7,673 bases of DNA, from the NCBI GenBank assembly GCA_030728235.1, contig JANRAA010000067.1, forward strand, positions 1-7,673, in the 5' to 3' direction. The notes below the pieces were generated by a model. That model searched no databases and was not told the origin of the DNA. It saw nothing but the letters and a program-made list of their open reading frames with translations. This document shows, piece by piece, positions 5,762 through 7,673 of this stretch. This stretch comes from Flavobacteriales bacterium. GTDB taxonomy: Bacteria > Bacteroidota > Bacteroidia > Flavobacteriales_D > Sanyastnellaceae. Numbering within the stretch: the first letter of the stretch is position 1; the number at the start of each line of letters is the position of its first letter. The position numbers and the translations under genes were made by a program.

Positions 5762-5797
5762 TATGCCGTTAACAGCTATTTGCTTTATTTTTACTTT

Positions 5798-6439
5798 ATG
5801 AAGATCAAACTGGCAATCGCAGAAGACAACCCGAACCTAATTCGGAGCGTTCTCGAAAAAATATCCCTTTTCGATGAGGTTGAGGTGCTTTGGGTAGCCT
5901 GCAATGGCGTGGAAGTGTTGGAGAAAATAACGAACCAACAGCCTGATGTTATACTTATGGATATTAATATGCCAGAAATGAATGGTGTTGAGGCGACCAA
6001 AAAACTGAAAAGCCAGTATCCGCATGTAAAGGTGATTATGCTCACGGTTTTCGATGAAAATGAAAAGATCTTTAATTCAATTCTTGCGGGCGCTTCTGGG
6101 TATCTGTTGAAAGATGAAAAACCAGCCCGATTATTGGCCGCTTTGCTAGAAGCAATGGATGGTGGCGCTCCCATGTCTCCAATTATCGCTCAAAAATCTT
6201 TGCAATTGATTCGCTCCATCGGAAGTGATCCAAAACCGAGCATTGATTTCGGCTTGTCTCAAAGGGAAATGGAGATTCTAGAGAAGATTTCTGAAGGGTC
6301 AAACTACCAAGAAATTGCAGAGCAACTGTTTATTGCACCTAAAACAGTGCGGAAACACATCGAAAATATCTATCGAAAGTTGCAAGTTCACAACAAGGTT
6401 GAAGCAATACAATTGGCGATGAAGCACGGCATTATTTGA
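5798..6439 (+). CDS. NarL/LuxR-family response regulator
   Basis: A 213-residue cytoplasmic two-component response regulator that, when phosphorylated, is expected to bind DNA as a dimer. The receiver domain (about 3-120) shows the acidic pair E9-D10 in AIAEDN, phosphoacceptor D55 in VILMDINMPEMNG, T83 in VIMLTVFDE, and Y102 and K105 in GASGYLLKDEK. The C-terminal LuxR-type helix-turn-helix spans about 151-213 (LSQREMEILEKISEGSNYQE, then IAEQLFIAPKTVRKHIENIY and RKLQVHNKVEA). I place the start at ATG 5798 and not at the in-frame ATG 5720, because the receiver fold begins directly with MKIKLAIAEDN and the extra 26 residues would run antisense into the lipocalin signal peptide. The stop overlaps by 8 bases the 3' end of the convergent histidine kinase, which is the probable partner since it has the HisKA_3 type that pairs with NarL-type regulators. 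Confidence 0.95.
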   Translation: MKIKLAIAEDNPNLIRSVLEKISLFDEVEVLWVACNGVEVLEKITNQQPDVILMDINMPEMNGVEATKKLKSQYPHVKVIMLTVFDENEKIFNSILAGASGYLLKDEKPARLLAALLEAMDGGAPMSPIIAQKSLQLIRSIGSDPKPSIDFGLSQREMEILEKISEGSNYQEIAEQLFIAPKTVRKHIENIYRKLQVHNKVEAIQLAMKHGII

Positions 6440-7673
6440 TGGGGATTTCGAGTTTGATGTAGGTTCTACCTGCAGCGCTTTCTAGACTTAACTTACCATT
6501 TAATTCATGCACACGTGCAGCGATGTTTTTCAACCCGTAATGGTCTTGTGGTACAATGTCGATATCAAATCCTTTTCCGTTGTCTTCGATTTCAATGACT
6601 AACTGTTCGTTTTCTTCTGAAAAATGAACCGAAAACGCAGATGCTTTGGCGTGCTTAAGCGCATTCGTCGCAACTTCTTGCATGATGCGAAAAAGGTGAA
6701 CCGTTGTTTCTGCGTTGAGCTGAATTTGATCTTTTACAGCATTTACTACAGTTAAATGCAAGTGTTCTTGGTCTTGAAAAACACGCCGATAGTAATCTTG
6801 TATACGATCAATAAATTCTACTAAATAAACATCGTCTTTTTTCAATGTCCATATGGTGTCGCGCAACTGCTGCATGGTGCCGCGAGCAAAATCTCCCAAA
6901 TCATCAATTACAGGGGCAGGACTAATCTGCTGACCTATACCAATTTTGTAACTCAAATTGTCTAACGATGTTATGACATGTGTGATCTGCGCACCGATGT
7001 TGTCGTGCAAATCCATACTTATTCTTTCTCGCTCTTCTTGGATTCTTCGTAGGGTTTCTTCTTTTCTTAGCTGTTCTTGAATTCGTCTTCGCGCAACTGC
7101 GCGGATGATGAATGCGATTGCTAAAATCAACACAACTGCAGAGATTACAGCAAACCACAGCGTTTGCCAAAAAGGAGGGTGCACTTCGATTGGCAGCTTC
7201 AACAATGAACTTTGAACTTGATTGTCGAAATCTATTGTTACAATCTCCAATGTGTGGTTCCCACTCGGTAGAGTGGTGTATTGAATGCGTTGCTTTTTGT
7301 TATTTGCAATAATCCAATCTTGATCTACTCCCTCCAGCCGATATGCCAATCGCTCGGTTTGTCCGCCGATACTCAATAAAGCGAAATCGAAGATCAAGCT
7401 GTTGTCTTCTGGAAAGAGCGAAATTTTTTCGGGATTGAAGCAACTGCCTTCGAGGTGTTTCGAATTCTGATCTATTGGTTTGTTATTGATTAAGATCTCG
7501 TTGATGAGCAGGCGTCGCGCGGCGGGTTGAATTTCGAGGTCTCGACTTACGAAATACATTCCGTTGATGCCTCCAAACCACATGTGTTTATCAAAGCTGC
7601 CAAATGAATTTTGACTGTGTTCGGTAAACGGCGTGCCATCGGCAATACTGTAATTGACGGCTAGGCGGTCGTT
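6432..7673 (-). CDS. Sensor histidine kinase with propeller/Y_Y_Y sensor, C-terminal part (cut by window edge)
   Basis: The frame is open to the right edge, so about 413 C-terminal residues are present and the true start lies outside; Met at 7583 is internal. The first residues (ADGTPFTEHSQNSF, then MWFGGINGMYFV at 7583) look like the last repeat of a two-component regulator propeller (Reg_prop). They are followed by a Y_Y_Y-type domain (about 7405 to 7180; LAYRLEGVDQDWI, LPSGNHTLEIV). One transmembrane helix follows at about 7175-7105 (WQTLWFAVISAVVLILAIAF), then a short coiled linker rich in R and E. The HisKA_3 dimerisation domain has ERISMDLHDNIGAQ, with phospho-His at 7005-7007. The HATPase_c domain carries FRIMQEVATNALKHAKAS (N box), DNGKGFD (G1) and GLKNIAARV (G2), and ends at TAA 6432. 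The sensor lies outside the cytoplasmic membrane and the kinase inside. It is convergent with, and probably phosphorylates, the response regulator at 5798-6439. Confidence 0.94.
   Translation of the reverse strand, partial: NDRLAVNYSIADGTPFTEHSQNSFGSFDKHMWFGGINGMYFVSRDLEIQPAARRLLINEILINNKPIDQNSKHLEGSCFNPEKISLFPEDNSLIFDFALLSIGGQTERLAYRLEGVDQDWIIANNKKQRIQYTTLPSGNHTLEIVTIDFDNQVQSSLLKLPIEVHPPFWQTLWFAVISAVVLILAIAFIIRAVARRRIQEQLRKEETLRRIQEERERISMDLHDNIGAQITHVITSLDNLSYKIGIGQQISPAPVIDDLGDFARGTMQQLRDTIWTLKKDDVYLVEFIDRIQDYYRRVFQDQEHLHLTVVNAVKDQIQLNAETTVHLFRIMQEVATNALKHAKASAFSVHFSEENEQLVIEIEDNGKGFDIDIVPQDHYGLKNIAARVHELNGKLSLESAAGRTYIKLEIPIK

Noticed and set aside
5720..5797. N-terminal extension of the response regulator from the in-frame ATG at 5720
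   Set aside because: The receiver fold begins directly after the ATG at 5798, the extra residues resemble no domain, and they overlap the lipocalin start in antisense.

Overview
The window looks like chromosomal DNA of a Bacteroidota bacterium, probably from the Flavobacteriales or Cytophagales-like part of the phylum. The reasons are a CcmB permease of the Bacteroidota type, a hybrid-propeller (Reg_prop/Y_Y_Y) histidine kinase, a TAnnTTTG-type -7 promoter box (TACCTTTG) in front of ccmB, and the general lack of strong Shine-Dalgarno sequences. The species cannot be named from this sequence. Seven protein genes are supported, two of them cut by the window edges. I see no rRNA, tRNA, CRISPR array, complete insertion sequence or origin.

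Region 1 (1-2042 and on to 3648): the 5' part of ccmB (heme exporter permease, minus strand) is divergent from a glycerol catabolism operon, glpK-glpD, on the plus strand. The two share a 101-bp intergenic region that carries both promoters. GlpK phosphorylates glycerol and GlpD oxidises the glycerol 3-phosphate to dihydroxyacetone phosphate. Their reading frames overlap by 14 bases, which suggests translational coupling. No glpF lies beside them.

Region 2 (3623-4812): a minus-strand pair made of a pRiA4b ORF-3-like protein (4812 to 4234) and a DEDDh 3'-5' exonuclease (4237 to 3623). The exonuclease appears to start at a TTG that overlaps the stop codon of the upstream gene, and its 3' end overlaps the glpD 3' end by 26 bases, tail to tail. 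The joint role of the pair is unknown.

Region 3 (4813-5218): a gene-free, AT-rich interval. It holds the most unusual structure of the window: a perfect 20-bp inverted repeat with a 9-base loop (5045-5093) and a third copy of the same 20-mer (18/20 identical) at 5185-5204, just beyond the 3' end of the lipocalin gene. The outer copies could also be read as the ends of a 160-bp non-coding element. It does not look like an ordinary intrinsic terminator.

Region 4 (5219-7673): a Blc-type lipocalin lipoprotein (minus) is divergent from a NarL/LuxR-family response regulator (plus). The regulator's 3' end overlaps by 8 bases the 3' end of a membrane histidine kinase with an extracytoplasmic propeller/Y_Y_Y sensor (minus, cut by the right edge). 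The kinase and regulator are very probably a cognate pair, although they converge instead of forming a co-directional operon. A small GGGCA-GA-TGCCC inverted repeat lies between the lipocalin and regulator starts and could be an operator.
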